Source: Clostridia bacterium (GTDB lineage: Bacteria > Bacillota > Clostridia > Oscillospirales > Oscillospiraceae). From it: 7,117 nucleotides of DNA. The number at the start of each line of letters is the position of its first letter. Position 1 is the stretch's first letter. The position numbers and the translations under genes are program-made. Shown here piece after piece: positions 1 through 5,433 of the stretch. Location: positions 1-7,117 of the forward strand of contig JAGKTU010000098.1 in NCBI GenBank assembly GCA_021153265.1, written 5' to 3'. The notes below the pieces were generated by a model. That model was given only the letters and a program-made list of their open reading frames with translations, made no database searches and was not told the origin of the DNA.

Positions 1-165
1 GACGAGCTGGCCGCCGACAAGGAGAAGGCCAAGGCCGGTATCACCGGTGTTGAGCTGGCTGCCAAGGTCATCAAGGAGTGCCGTCCCTACTGCCAGGGTC
101 TGCACATCATGGCTCTGGGCTGGGAAGCTAAGGTTCCCGAGCTGCTGAAGCTGGCCGGTATCTGA
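1..165 (+). CDS. metF: Methylenetetrahydrofolate reductase C-terminus (partial)
   Basis: Only the last 54 codons are present, in frame 1, ending in TGA at 163-165. The visible protein contains GVELAAKVIKECRPYCQGLH followed by IMALGWEAKVPELLKLAGI. This resembles the C-terminal strand and helix of the TIM-barrel methylenetetrahydrofolate reductase (MetF) of Clostridia, which typically ends with a 'G(V/L)HIMA(I/L)GWE.KVPE(I/L)L..AG' stretch. The enzyme reduces 5,10-methylene-THF to 5-methyl-THF in the cytoplasm, feeding methionine synthesis or, in acetogens, the methyl branch of the Wood-Ljungdahl pathway. Codon use is strongly biased (AAG, GCC, CTG, GGT), which suggests high expression. It is followed at once by an intrinsic terminator, so it is the last gene of its transcript. 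The N-terminal catalytic and FAD-binding parts lie outside the window, so the call rests on this short tail. Confidence 0.7.
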   Translation, partial: DELAADKEKAKAGITGVELAAKVIKECRPYCQGLHIMALGWEAKVPELLKLAGI

Positions 166-172
166 TAAAAAC

Positions 173-207
173 AAACAGCACAGTGGGAGACCACTGTGCT
201 GTTTTTT
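173..207 (+). terminator. Intrinsic terminator after metF
   Basis: AACAGCACAGTGG at 174-186 pairs perfectly (13 bp) with CCACTGTGCTGTT at 191-203. The loop is GAGA, a stable GNRA tetraloop. A run of six T (202-207) closes it. It lies 8 bases after the metF stop, so it ends that transcript and insulates the lipoprotein gene downstream. Confidence 0.93.
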
Positions 208-309
208 GCCCTTGCAAAACCGGGACGGCTATGCTATCGTATATGCAACAAATGCGTCCGTTTGGGTTCAAAAACACATCAAAAATCGCGAAAATCGGAG
301 GAAATTATC

Positions 310-1395
310 ATGGCAACACCTGCATTATTTCTGCAAGAAACCGTGAAAAAAGCATTCCGGAGGGTGTTGGCAGGTGCATTGCTGCTGTGCTGCGGAAATT
401 TGCTGATGGCCTGTGATAAAACAGCTGACAGCATGCCGCTGCAGCAGAATGTGGCCATTCTTGACTACCAATATCATCCGGCGAACAGCCGGCAGTACGA
501 GGCAAGTGTCCAAATGGGCGTTTTCGACAGATGCCTGTATTTTACGCCGGAGGCTTCGTCCGGAAATGAGGCAAGACTGCTCTATGTGCTGAAAGACGGT
601 AAAATGGAACAGGTGACACAGCTGTCGCAGGATGTTATGGCCATGGGCGATGGATATGTATACTATTCGGATGTAAACGGTGACGCCGGATGGGGGCTGA
701 ATTGCTATGCAATTGCCGCAAACAAGGCAGAAAGACTCATGCCCATGGAACGCTATGTCCGGGGAAACAGTATGGATTGGCGCACATCATATCTTGCGGA
801 AGATGGAACCTACTGCTTCTACACGGATGATTCCTGCTATCCGATTACCGGTACTCGGGTAGGAAAACCTGCGCAGGGACCGGAAACATACACGATGGGG
901 GATTACAGCTACTATGTGGAGGGCCGTACGCTGATGCGCAAACGCGCCGATGAAACGCCGCAAAGCCTTTCCGCATATGTTCCGGACGGAGTAAAATCCA
1001 TGATTCCCTGTCAGGGTGGCTTGCTGATCCACAACGCATACAGCGGAAATTTGCTGTATTTCATCGAAGAAACCTCCGGTGAAATCGTGGAATTGTTCTC
1101 AGTTCCCTGCATTTATGCCGTCAGCGCAGTGAACGTTCACGGCAAGGATGTATATCTGTCATTTAAGCGGTTCGAGAAGGAAGGTTTGTTCGGAGGCTAT
1201 GAGCGCTTCCCGAACGACACATTGGAGGGAACTTATCGGATCAGCCTCGAGGATGGTTCCGCGGAGAAGATCAGTGACGAGATATACGATGGCCTGTTTA
1301 TCTTTGACGATACCGGCATCTATGCGTGTAATGAAGATTGCCGTATATACAAGCTGGGTTTTGACGGCAATGTGATCATGACGATACGGAAGTAA
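310..1395 (+). CDS. Secreted lipoprotein, probable beta-propeller, function unknown
   Basis: The product is 361 residues. I start it at ATG 310 because GGAGG (297-301) lies 8 bases upstream; the upstream in-frame ATG at 196 sits inside the metF terminator and has no ribosome binding site. The N-terminus is a lipoprotein signal: basic residues KKAFRR (13-18), hydrophobic core VLAGALLLCCGNLL, then lipobox L-M-A-C with Cys35 as the lipidated residue. The mature part has no catalytic motif I recognise. It is rich in Tyr, Asp and Gly and repeats short units of the type 'GDGYVYYSD', 'EDGTYCFYTDD', 'GDYSYYVEGRTL' and 'DDTGIYACNEDCRIYKL', each about 40-50 residues apart. This is typical of beta-propeller extracellular proteins such as DUF5050-like families. 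It is likely anchored outside the cell membrane as a binding or scaffold protein. A weak promoter may exist (TTGCAA 212-217, 17-base spacer, TATCGT 235-240). It is monocistronic and faces the DUF1538 operon. Confidence 0.82.
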   Translation: MATPALFLQETVKKAFRRVLAGALLLCCGNLLMACDKTADSMPLQQNVAILDYQYHPANSRQYEASVQMGVFDRCLYFTPEASSGNEARLLYVLKDGKMEQVTQLSQDVMAMGDGYVYYSDVNGDAGWGLNCYAIAANKAERLMPMERYVRGNSMDWRTSYLAEDGTYCFYTDDSCYPITGTRVGKPAQGPETYTMGDYSYYVEGRTLMRKRADETPQSLSAYVPDGVKSMIPCQGGLLIHNAYSGNLLYFIEETSGEIVELFSVPCIYAVSAVNVHGKDVYLSFKRFEKEGLFGGYERFPNDTLEGTYRISLEDGSAEKISDEIYDGLFIFDDTGIYACNEDCRIYKLGFDGNVIMTIRK

Positions 1396-1414
1396 GCGGA
1401 ATAGAAAAAGCGTG

Positions 1415-1451
1415 AAAAACAGCACCCTTGCCTTTTGGGCAAGGGTGCTGT
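1415..1451 (-). terminator. Intrinsic terminator of the DUF1538/PII operon
   Basis: A 14-bp perfect stem (1419-1432 with 1438-1451, ACAGCACCCTTGCC and its complement) has a 5-base loop. Read on the minus strand it is followed by TTTTTC (1419-1414), the U-tract expected after the last PII gene, 7 bases beyond its stop. On the plus strand the sequence after the stem (GGTTATTTA) is only mildly T-rich, so it probably ends lipoprotein transcripts less efficiently. It is the only terminator between the convergent genes. Confidence 0.88.
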
Positions 1452-1457
1452 GGTTAT

Positions 1458-1799
1458 TTACGCTTCTTCCGCGGCTGCTTCGATTTTCGGGGCGAGGCCG
1501 GCTACGTCGGATACCGGAAGGGAGAAGGCGATGCCCTTGGCCTTTTTGGCCATGCCCATTTCCTTATAGATGGCGTTGAGGACCTGGTCACGGATGTCCC
1601 GCTCCACCACCATCATCAGGATCTCTTTGTCCTCGTGGAGGGTGATGCCGAAAAATGCGGCGGCATCCTCTTTGACCACGCCTCTTGCGTTGAGGATCGT
1701 GCCGCCCCGGACACCCAAGTCCCGGGCGATATCCATCACATCCTCGGCAAAGCCCGAATTGACGATGGCAAAAATCACTTCATGGTTGTTGGTCTTCAT
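1458..1799 (-). CDS. PII-like signalling protein (last gene of DUF1538 operon)
   Basis: The product is 113 residues if started at ATG 1799-1797; a second in-frame ATG lies two codons upstream (1805-1803). I prefer 1799 because the GGGGG at 1811-1807 is 7 bases away from it but only 1 base from the upstream ATG. The upstream ATG overlaps the previous stop as ATGA, so translation is coupled either way. The fold is that of the PII/GlnB superfamily: strand HEVIFAIVNSG, helix FAEDVMDIARDLGV, then RGGTILNARG (31-40), the usual entry to the T-loop, a short T-loop, FFGITLHEDKEILMMVV, and a B-loop-like AKGIAFSLPV (88-97). The T-loop is shorter than in GlnB/GlnK and shows no tyrosine at the uridylylation position. 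PII proteins are trimers that bind ATP/ADP and often gate a transporter; I infer that role here from the neighbouring membrane protein gene. The bound ligand cannot be read from the sequence. Confidence 0.85.
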   Translation of the reverse strand: MKTNNHEVIFAIVNSGFAEDVMDIARDLGVRGGTILNARGVVKEDAAAFFGITLHEDKEILMMVVERDIRDQVLNAIYKEMGMAKKAKGIAFSLPVSDVAGLAPKIEAAAEEA

Positions 1800-1801
1800 G
1801 C

Positions 1802-2170
1802 TCATTCCCCCTTGCCCATGCGGTTATCACTTAAAAATTGGTAGAGATTGACGCCGATGACGCTGGCCAGCGGCACGGCGAAGCAGATGCCCTTGCCGTT
1901 GCGGACGGTGCGGAACTTGTCCTCCAGACAATTCATCACACTCTCCACCAGATCCTCCCGAACTACGCTGAGGATCACAGCCTTGTGGGGCTCCAGACCC
2001 AGCAGTTCCAGCAGTTCAGAGTTCGCGGTACCCAAACCGCCCATGACCATCTGGAAATTCACATCAAACTGGGCCAGCACGTCCAGATAAAACTCGCCCT
2101 TGGGCCGGTCCACCACCGTAAAGAGAAGCTTCAGCTTTTTGATTGCAGATTCGTTGACTGTATTGCCCAT
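1802..2170 (-). CDS. PII-like signalling protein, second paralogue
   Basis: The product is 122 residues. ATG at 2170 is preceded by AGGAGG (2182-2177, 6-base spacer), which abuts the stop codon of the DUF1538 gene, so initiation probably depends on arriving ribosomes. It aligns along its length with the next gene but is clearly diverged: KLKLLFTVVDRPKGEFYLDVLAQFDVNFQ matches the first strand and helix, MGGLGTANSELLELLGLEPHKAVILSVV covers the short T-loop region and third strand, and GKGICFAVPLASVIG (92-106) matches the B-loop region. The GGxGT motif replaces the GGTILNARG of its partner. The conserved residues suit a PII-like trimer or mixed trimer. Its stop overlaps the next ATG (1802-1805). 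Its role is probably to bind a small effector and act on the DUF1538 membrane protein; this is inference from gene order. Confidence 0.8.
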   Translation of the reverse strand: MGNTVNESAIKKLKLLFTVVDRPKGEFYLDVLAQFDVNFQMVMGGLGTANSELLELLGLEPHKAVILSVVREDLVESVMNCLEDKFRTVRNGKGICFAVPLASVIGVNLYQFLSDNRMGKGE

Positions 2171-2182
2171 ACCGCTCCTCCT

Positions 2183-3706
2183 TTACATGAAATTGATGAT
2201 CTGCTGATCGTCTGCGTCCAGAATCCGCTTCATGGCCTTGCGCTCGTTGACCCGTTCGGCCACGATCCCCCGGAAACCCAGAAGCTGAATGGTGATCAGA
2301 GGGGTCATGGCTACCAGCGCCACCACACCGAAGGCATCCCGCAGGACTGCCGACTCCCCCTGAAGCGCCACGCAGGCACCCACCGCAAAGGGCAGGATGA
2401 AGCCGGAGGTCATGGGGCCGCTGGCCACACCGCCGGAGTCAAAGGCGATGGCCGTATACACCGGCGGCACAAACAGACTCAGCGCCAGCGCCAGAAAATA
2501 GCCGGGGATCACATAATAGACCAGAGAAAAATCGAATACGATCCGGATCATGCTCAATGCGATGGATGCGCCCACGCCCACGCACAGGCCGATCATCATG
2601 GACTTTTTGCTGACCAGTCCGCCGGTGACGTCCTCGACCTGCGCGTTGAGCACATGGATGGCAGGCTCTGCCAGAACCGTCAGAATGCCGGCGCACAGAC
2701 CGAAGACGATCAGAAATGCGCGGCTGCCCTGCGCCAAGGTGTTGCCCAGCTTATAGCCGATGGGCATGAAGCCCACATTGACGCCGGTCAAGAAGATCAC
2801 CAGACCCACATAAGTAAAGATAACGCCGATGGCAATACGCAGCAGGTGACGTTTGGACAGCTTCAGGAACAAAATCTGACAAATCAGGAAGAAAACCACG
2901 ATTAGACCCAATGCAATGGCCACTTCTTTGCAGATATGGCCGGCTTCGCCAAGAAATGCATTCAAAATATCGTCCTGAACGGTATAATCCGGAACCTGAT
3001 AACGCAGATCGTTCCGGGAGAAGATGCCCAGTACCAGCACCGCCAGAATCGGGCCGACACTGCACAGGGACACCAGACCGAAACTGCTGTCCTTGCTTCG
3101 TCTGTCACCCAGAACGCTGGAAATACCCACGCCCAGCGCCATGATGAAAGGTACGGTAATCGGGCCGGTGGTGACACCACCGGAGTCAAAGCCCATGGGC
3201 AGCAGGGCTTCGTTGCCGCTGACCACCAGCATCAGCGCCAGCGCAAACAGCAGCATATAAAACAGCATCAGAATTTGAGAAAGGGAGCGGCGGAAGACGA
3301 TCTTCAAAATGGCAACCACCAGAAATGCGCCCACGCCCAGACCCACGGCATAAATCAGAACCGTTCCGTCCATGACCGCGCTGACCTGATTCGCCAGAAC
3401 CTGCAAGTCCGGCTCGGCGATGGTGATCAGCATGCCCAGCACGAAACACACGCTCAGCAGCAGCCCCAGCTTTTTCTGCCGGGACAAGCCGGAGCCTACA
3501 TGGGTGCCCATGGGGGTCATGGCGAGATCCGCGCCCAGACTGAACAGTCCGATGCCCAGAACCAGCAGCACCGCACCTGCGGTGAAGGTGATCAGTTCCA
3601 CCCTGGACAGGTCAAACAAGGGTGTCAGCGCAAGAATATACACAATAGCCGTAACCGGCAGCGCAGAAACCAGCGCTTCCTTGATTTTTTCCAGCAATTG
3701 CTTCAA
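2183..3706 (-). CDS. DUF1538 family integral membrane protein, internally duplicated
   Basis: The product is 507 residues, very hydrophobic, with about 14 likely membrane segments arranged as 7 + 7. The start codon is TTG (3706-3704), supported by a purine-rich GAGGGGGAG just upstream; no better ATG is present. Two halves repeat with an almost constant offset of 249 residues: AEP at 97-99 and 346-348, FDSGGVTTGP at 173-182 and FDSGGVASGP at 422-431. The LSRVELITFTAG segment (33-44) matches LSKRHLLRIAIG (283-294). Conserved FDSGG and AEP motifs in membrane-embedded positions look like substrate- or ion-binding sites, as in inverted or direct repeat transporters. The family (DUF1538, Pfam PF07556) has no function that I know of. 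It is the first gene of an operon with two PII-like genes, 12 bases from the first of them. Its C-terminal tail (478-507) is charged and probably cytoplasmic. Confidence 0.87.
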   Translation of the reverse strand: MKQLLEKIKEALVSALPVTAIVYILALTPLFDLSRVELITFTAGAVLLVLGIGLFSLGADLAMTPMGTHVGSGLSRQKKLGLLLSVCFVLGMLITIAEPDLQVLANQVSAVMDGTVLIYAVGLGVGAFLVVAILKIVFRRSLSQILMLFYMLLFALALMLVVSGNEALLPMGFDSGGVTTGPITVPFIMALGVGISSVLGDRRSKDSSFGLVSLCSVGPILAVLVLGIFSRNDLRYQVPDYTVQDDILNAFLGEAGHICKEVAIALGLIVVFFLICQILFLKLSKRHLLRIAIGVIFTYVGLVIFLTGVNVGFMPIGYKLGNTLAQGSRAFLIVFGLCAGILTVLAEPAIHVLNAQVEDVTGGLVSKKSMMIGLCVGVGASIALSMIRIVFDFSLVYYVIPGYFLALALSLFVPPVYTAIAFDSGGVASGPMTSGFILPFAVGACVALQGESAVLRDAFGVVALVAMTPLITIQLLGFRGIVAERVNERKAMKRILDADDQQIINFM

Positions 3707-3745
3707 GGATTCTCCCCCTCTTTCTATCAGTAATGGATCGCAATC

Positions 3746-3774
3746 ATTATATCAAAAAAGTATACGCGTGCCAA
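3746..3774 (-). promoter_or_regulatory. Sigma-70 promoter of the DUF1538/PII operon
   Basis: Read on the minus strand: -35 TTGGCA (3774-3769), a 17-base spacer, and a perfect -10 TATAAT (3751-3746) preceded by TGA, giving an extended -10 (TGnTATAAT). Transcription should begin near 3739, leaving a leader of about 33 bases. This is one of the strongest promoters visible in the window, suggesting steady expression. Confidence 0.85.
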
Positions 3775-3796
3775 TATCAAATTCAAAATAAAAAAG

Positions 3797-3832
3797 TACC
3801 CCCGGAATCTTTGCCCGAACTTTACCCCCCGG
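3797..3832. repeat. Two direct TACCCCC(C)GG units upstream of the DUF1538 promoter
   Basis: TACCCCCGG at 3797-3805 and TACCCCCCGG at 3823-3832 lie 26 bases apart, about two and a half helical turns, just upstream of the -35 of the minus-strand promoter. They could be a tandem activator site, or simply chance in a C-rich stretch. Confidence 0.3.
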
Positions 3833-3868
3833 CCGTGTCAGGGTGCCTGCAAAAATCTTCAATCATAC

Positions 3869-3886
3869 GCCGGGAGAAATCCCGGC
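3869..3886. repeat. 18-bp hairpin repeat, copy 1
   Basis: GCCGGGAGAAATCCCGGC folds into a 7-bp stem with a GAAA (GNRA) tetraloop. The same 18 bases occur at 5269-5286, after the next gene. There is no adjacent T-tract on the minus strand; on the plus strand ACATATTTTATT follows, which is a poor terminator tail. It is more likely a dispersed palindromic repeat or an RNA-stability hairpin than a classic terminator. Confidence 0.75.
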
Positions 3887-3913
3887 ACATATTTTATTAA
3901 ATCCGCAAGGATG

Positions 3914-3925
3914 GAAATGCATTTC
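3914..3925. promoter_or_regulatory. Perfect palindrome GAAATGCATTTC, candidate operator
   Basis: A 12-bp perfect palindrome covers the -35 position of the putative extended -10 promoter at 3937-3945. Together with a second palindrome at 3951-3960 near the start site it could form a pair of operator sites for the AraC-APH gene. The binding protein is unknown. Confidence 0.45.
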
Positions 3926-3936
3926 GCCCATATCCG

Positions 3937-3945
3937 TGTTATGAT
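3937..3945 (+). promoter_or_regulatory. Extended -10 promoter of the AraC-APH gene
   Basis: TGTTATGAT gives TGn followed by TATGAT (5 of 6 matches to TATAAT). The -35 at the right distance is poor, as is common for extended -10 promoters and for genes that need an activator. The start site would fall near 3952. Confidence 0.45.
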
Positions 3946-3950
3946 AGGCG

Positions 3951-3960
3951 CGTAGCTACG
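3951..3960. promoter_or_regulatory. Perfect palindrome CGTAGCTACG at the predicted start site
   Basis: A 10-bp perfect palindrome spans the expected +1 of the AraC-APH promoter, where a bound repressor would block transcription. It is short, so chance occurrence is possible. Confidence 0.35.
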
Positions 3961-3986
3961 AACAAACAGGAAAGGAGGGGGCGAAA

Positions 3987-5261
3987 ATGGACAATCGAAC
4001 CATCATCCAGAAAAGCCTTGACTACATTGAGGATCATCTGCAAACGGACATCACCGCCGCAGAACTGGCGGAAATGGCAGGATTTTCTCTGTTTCACTAT
4101 TACCGGCTGTTTCAGCAGGCCACGGGCCTTCCGGTAATGCAGTATATTCTGCGCCGCAGACTGCTCCACGGAGTCTACGCCATGAAGCAGGGGTCGAGTA
4201 AAATCGATGCCGCCCTTGCCTATGGCTTTGATACCTATGCCGGGTTTTATAAGGCTTTCTGCCGGGAGTTCGGCTCCACACCCTCTGATTTTTTAGAGTC
4301 CAGTCGGGCAAGAAGGCCCTACCGGATCGACATCACCAAGGAGGAACACATGACCATTACGCATAAAAAAGCCGCCCAGATCCTGCAAAACTGGAACATG
4401 GGTGACGAAACGATTACCGATATTTACTACGAGGTCACGGGAAACAAAAACGACAACGCCTGCTATGTGGGCGATGGATATGTGCTGAAGTATACCGCGA
4501 ATCTCGGCAAGCTGAAGAAGCATATCGAGGTTTCCGAGGCGCTGGAAAGCATCGGCCTGCTGGCGGCTGTGCCGGTGACCACCATCGATGGCGCCCAATA
4601 CGTTCAGGAAGGGGAAGTCTATTTCTACCTGACACGCCGCCTGCCGGGTGAGCAGATGGTATCCAACCGCTTTGGCGCAGGCGATGGCCGCTTCGTAGGC
4701 GAGATCATCGGCCAGCTCCATCTGGCACTATCCAAGGTGGAGGATTTCGTCAGCGAGGCGGATTTGCTGGCAACCGTCAGAGACTGGGCCCTGCCCAAGG
4801 CAAAAGCGGCGCTGAAGCTGTCCGATGGGTTCTGCGGGGAATATCTGGACACCTTTGCGGCGCTCTATCCCGATCTGCCCTGGCAGATCATCCACCGGGA
4901 TCCCAATCCCGGAAACATCATCTGCGCAGACGATCAGTGGGGTTTTATCGACTTTGAACTGGCAGAGCGGAATGTCCGGATCTATGATCCTTGCTACGCG
5001 GCAACGGCAGTGCTGTCGGAGACCTTCGGTCAGAACAACGACAAGTGGCTGGAAATCTACCGGGATATCATCTGCGGCTATGACAGCGTGGCGCATCTGA
5101 CGGACAAGGAGCGAAGGGCGATTCCTTATGTGATCCTTGCCAATCAGTTTGTTTGCGTGGCATGGTTCGCTGAACAGGATAAGTATGCGGAGATTTTGGA
5201 AACCAACAAAAAGATGACCGCTTGGCTGATCGAAAAACTGGAGGAACTGAAGGATATCTGA
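3987..5261 (+). CDS. AraC-type DNA-binding domain fused to APH-type phosphotransferase
   Basis: The product is 424 residues. ATG 3987 has a strong AAAGGAGG at 3971-3978. Residues 1-105 form an AraC/XylS double helix-turn-helix: DITAAELAEMAGFSLFHYYRLFQQATG (21-47) and SKIDAALAYGFDTYAGFYKAFCREFG (71-96) with the typical STPSDFL ending. Residues from about 122 form an aminoglycoside-phosphotransferase/choline-kinase fold: a lysine in VLKYT (K168), the catalytic loop HRDPNPGN (303-310, D305, N310), and metal-binding IDFE (321-324, D322). All catalytic residues are present, so kinase activity is plausible; the substrate (drug, amino sugar, choline-like or other alcohol) is not predictable. There is no separate N-terminal ligand-sensing domain, so the kinase half probably acts as sensor. 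A strong internal ribosome binding site lies at the domain junction. It could regulate itself or the kinase-Nudix gene downstream. Confidence 0.88.
   Translation: MDNRTIIQKSLDYIEDHLQTDITAAELAEMAGFSLFHYYRLFQQATGLPVMQYILRRRLLHGVYAMKQGSSKIDAALAYGFDTYAGFYKAFCREFGSTPSDFLESSRARRPYRIDITKEEHMTITHKKAAQILQNWNMGDETITDIYYEVTGNKNDNACYVGDGYVLKYTANLGKLKKHIEVSEALESIGLLAAVPVTTIDGAQYVQEGEVYFYLTRRLPGEQMVSNRFGAGDGRFVGEIIGQLHLALSKVEDFVSEADLLATVRDWALPKAKAALKLSDGFCGEYLDTFAALYPDLPWQIIHRDPNPGNIICADDQWGFIDFELAERNVRIYDPCYAATAVLSETFGQNNDKWLEIYRDIICGYDSVAHLTDKERRAIPYVILANQFVCVAWFAEQDKYAEILETNKKMTAWLIEKLEELKDI
4338..4344 (+). promoter_or_regulatory. Internal ribosome binding site at the AraC/APH junction
   Basis: AAGGAGG at 4338-4344 sits 5 bases before an in-frame ATG (4350), which encodes Met122, exactly where the DNA-binding domain ends and the kinase begins. 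Initiation here would give a 303-residue stand-alone kinase. Alternatively it is a relic of a formerly separate kinase gene. Confidence 0.55.
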
Positions 5262-5266
5262 CCTGA

Positions 5267-5288
5267 GAGCCGGGAGAAATCCCGGCTC
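5267..5288. repeat. 18-bp hairpin repeat, copy 2, with 9-bp stem
   Basis: GAGCCGGGA (5267-5275), loop GAAA, TCCCGGCTC (5280-5288). Its central 18 bases (5269-5286) are identical to 3869-3886. It lies 5 bases after the AraC-APH stop. There is no T-tract on either strand, so it is at best a weak terminator; it may stabilise the 3' end of the mRNA. Confidence 0.75.
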
Positions 5289-5314
5289 AAACTTGTTTGG
5301 GCGACGCTTTGGAA

Positions 5315-5344
5315 TTTACAACGATTGCTTTTGTGTGATATAAT
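5315..5344 (+). promoter_or_regulatory. Promoter of the kinase-Nudix gene
   Basis: -35 TTTACA (5315-5320), an 18-base spacer, and a perfect TATAAT (5339-5344) preceded by TGA, giving an extended -10. The start site is expected near 5351, with a leader of about 79 bases. The gene is therefore transcribed on its own even though it follows the AraC-APH gene. Confidence 0.8.
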
Positions 5345-5359
5345 AGGGAAAATTTTAAA

Positions 5360-5410
5360 ACATGATCGGCGCATTTCTGACGCCTGAACAGAATGGGGAC
5401 GAGATCATGT
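5360..5410 (+). promoter_or_regulatory. Leader stem-loop of the kinase-Nudix mRNA
   Basis: ACATGATC (5360-5367) is perfectly complementary to GATCATGT (5403-5410), an 8-bp stem that would enclose 35 bases including a GGCG/CGCC minor stem. It covers both ATG codons of the short leader ORF and ends 20 bases before the main start, so it could modulate initiation. It may be a chance palindrome. Confidence 0.35.
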
Positions 5411-5433
5411 ATCGGAAGGAACGGATGAAATGA
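5362..5433 (+). CDS. Possible short leader ORF overlapping the kinase-Nudix start
   Basis: An ORF of 23 codons (ATG 5362) or 8 codons (ATG 5407, with GGGG at 5395-5398 upstream) ends at TGA 5431-5433, overlapping the ATG of the main gene in an ATGA arrangement. The ending MYRKERMK is basic. This is the geometry of translational coupling. The peptide resembles nothing I know and there is no strong ribosome binding site for the longer form, so it may not be translated. Confidence 0.3.
   Translation: MIGAFLTPEQNGDEIMYRKERMK

Noticed and set aside
183..416. Plus-strand ORFs beginning at 183 and 196, upstream of the lipoprotein start
   Set aside because: Both begin inside the metF terminator hairpin and lack a ribosome binding site; the lipoprotein start at 310 has GGAGG and a signal peptide right behind it.
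1838..2905. Long plus-strand ORF of 355 codons opposite the DUF1538/PII genes
   Set aside because: The translation is rich in His, Gln and Asp with no domain, and it is the complement of two well-supported genes in a GC-rich region.
2936..3733. Plus-strand ORF of 265 codons opposite DUF1538
   Set aside because: Low-complexity Gln/His/Arg-rich product typical of antisense reading of a hydrophobic membrane protein.
3869..5288. The two 18-bp hairpins as a CRISPR array or transposon ends
   Set aside because: Only two copies 1.4 kb apart with no spacers, no transposase, and no target-site duplication that I could find.
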